Assembly (NCBI RefSeq): GCF_002949735.1
Contig: NZ_CP026681.1
Location: forward strand, 4,680,001 to 4,744,000
Source: Nostoc sp. 'Peltigera membranacea cyanobiont' N6
GTDB taxonomy: Bacteria; Cyanobacteriota; Cyanobacteriia; Cyanobacteriales; Nostocaceae
Direction of reading: 5' to 3'
Length of the DNA: 64,000 nucleotides
Part shown: piece by piece, positions 63,905 to 64,000 of the stretch
Numbering within the stretch: the first letter of the stretch is position 1
Layout of the letters: the number at the start of each line of letters is the position of its first letter
Made by a program: the position numbers and the translations under genes
Notes under the pieces: generated by a model
The model's database searches: none
What the model saw: only the letters and a program-made list of their open reading frames with translations
Told to the model about the DNA's origin: nothing

Positions 63905-64000
63905 ATAGTTCTGGTAAGCTGTTGAAAGACAAATCAAGAAAATAAGTAATTTTCGTTCTTAATATGAATTCTATAAATTGTCTCAATTCCAATTCATTTA
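63905..64000. other. End of window
   Basis: The last 96 bp after the AAA-like gene are AT-rich and show no gene or terminator that I can support. Confidence 0.5.

Overview
The window looks like chromosomal DNA of a filamentous, probably heterocyst-forming (Nostocales-type) cyanobacterium. The evidence is a high density of GCGATCGC (HIP1) octamers, an adjacent kaiA-kaiB-kaiC cluster whose KaiA lacks most of its N-terminal domain, a Ycf20 protein, a photosystem II S4-domain protein, a plant-type glycerate kinase, and heptameric short tandem repeats of the TGACAAA type. The assignment rests on recognising families and repeats by eye; no database search was possible.

Layout. 1-3600: an rRNA operon on the minus strand (16S, tRNA-Ile, tRNA-Ala, 5' part of 23S, which runs off the left edge) with a visible promoter, divergent from nadC. 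3.6-7.1 kb: nadC, a NurA-type nuclease and a HAD hydrolase. 7.4-12.8 kb: two tandem proteins with a shared N-terminus, one carrying a DUF4157 (HELTH) domain of the kind linked to extracellular contractile injection systems, convergent with a large NB-ARC/TPR protein. 13-22 kb: a small membrane protein, a ferritin-like protein, uppS, an SLH/OprB porin, an FAD oxidoreductase, an LD-carboxypeptidase and a KGK-domain protein. 22-31 kb: a dynamin-like GTPase, sppA and fni, then a repeat-rich zone with two different 21-bp tandem arrays, palindromic REP-like repeats and a REP-associated (IS200-like) transposase. 30-39 kb: a polar amino-acid ABC transporter with fused substrate-binding and permease parts, a lipid kinase, an ExoD-like protein, a three-unit hairpin repeat array, a methyltransferase, an SDR enzyme and the PSII S4 protein. 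41-53 kb: an FkbM methyltransferase, a TolC-like channel, kaiC-kaiB-kaiA, a large hybrid-type histidine kinase and a GT39 transferase. 54-64 kb: a lipoprotein, ycf20, glycerate kinase, hisS, a DUF3598 protein, a recent tandem duplication of an unknown gene, a PRK-like kinase, an O-methyltransferase and an AAA-like protein.

Most genes are housekeeping or conserved cyanobacterial genes. The least-explained parts are: (i) the repeat and transposase zone at 24.7-30.2 kb, where REP palindromes sit inside the transposase gene and also form its stop codon, and where a 92-bp inverted-repeat element with a CTAG duplication is nested in an older inverted-repeat element; (ii) the three tandem 141-148 bp units at 34.7-35.1 kb, each with a minus-strand terminator-like hairpin; (iii) the DUF4157 gene pair, which looks like an effector module; and (iv) the 610-bp tandem gene duplication at 59-60.2 kb.
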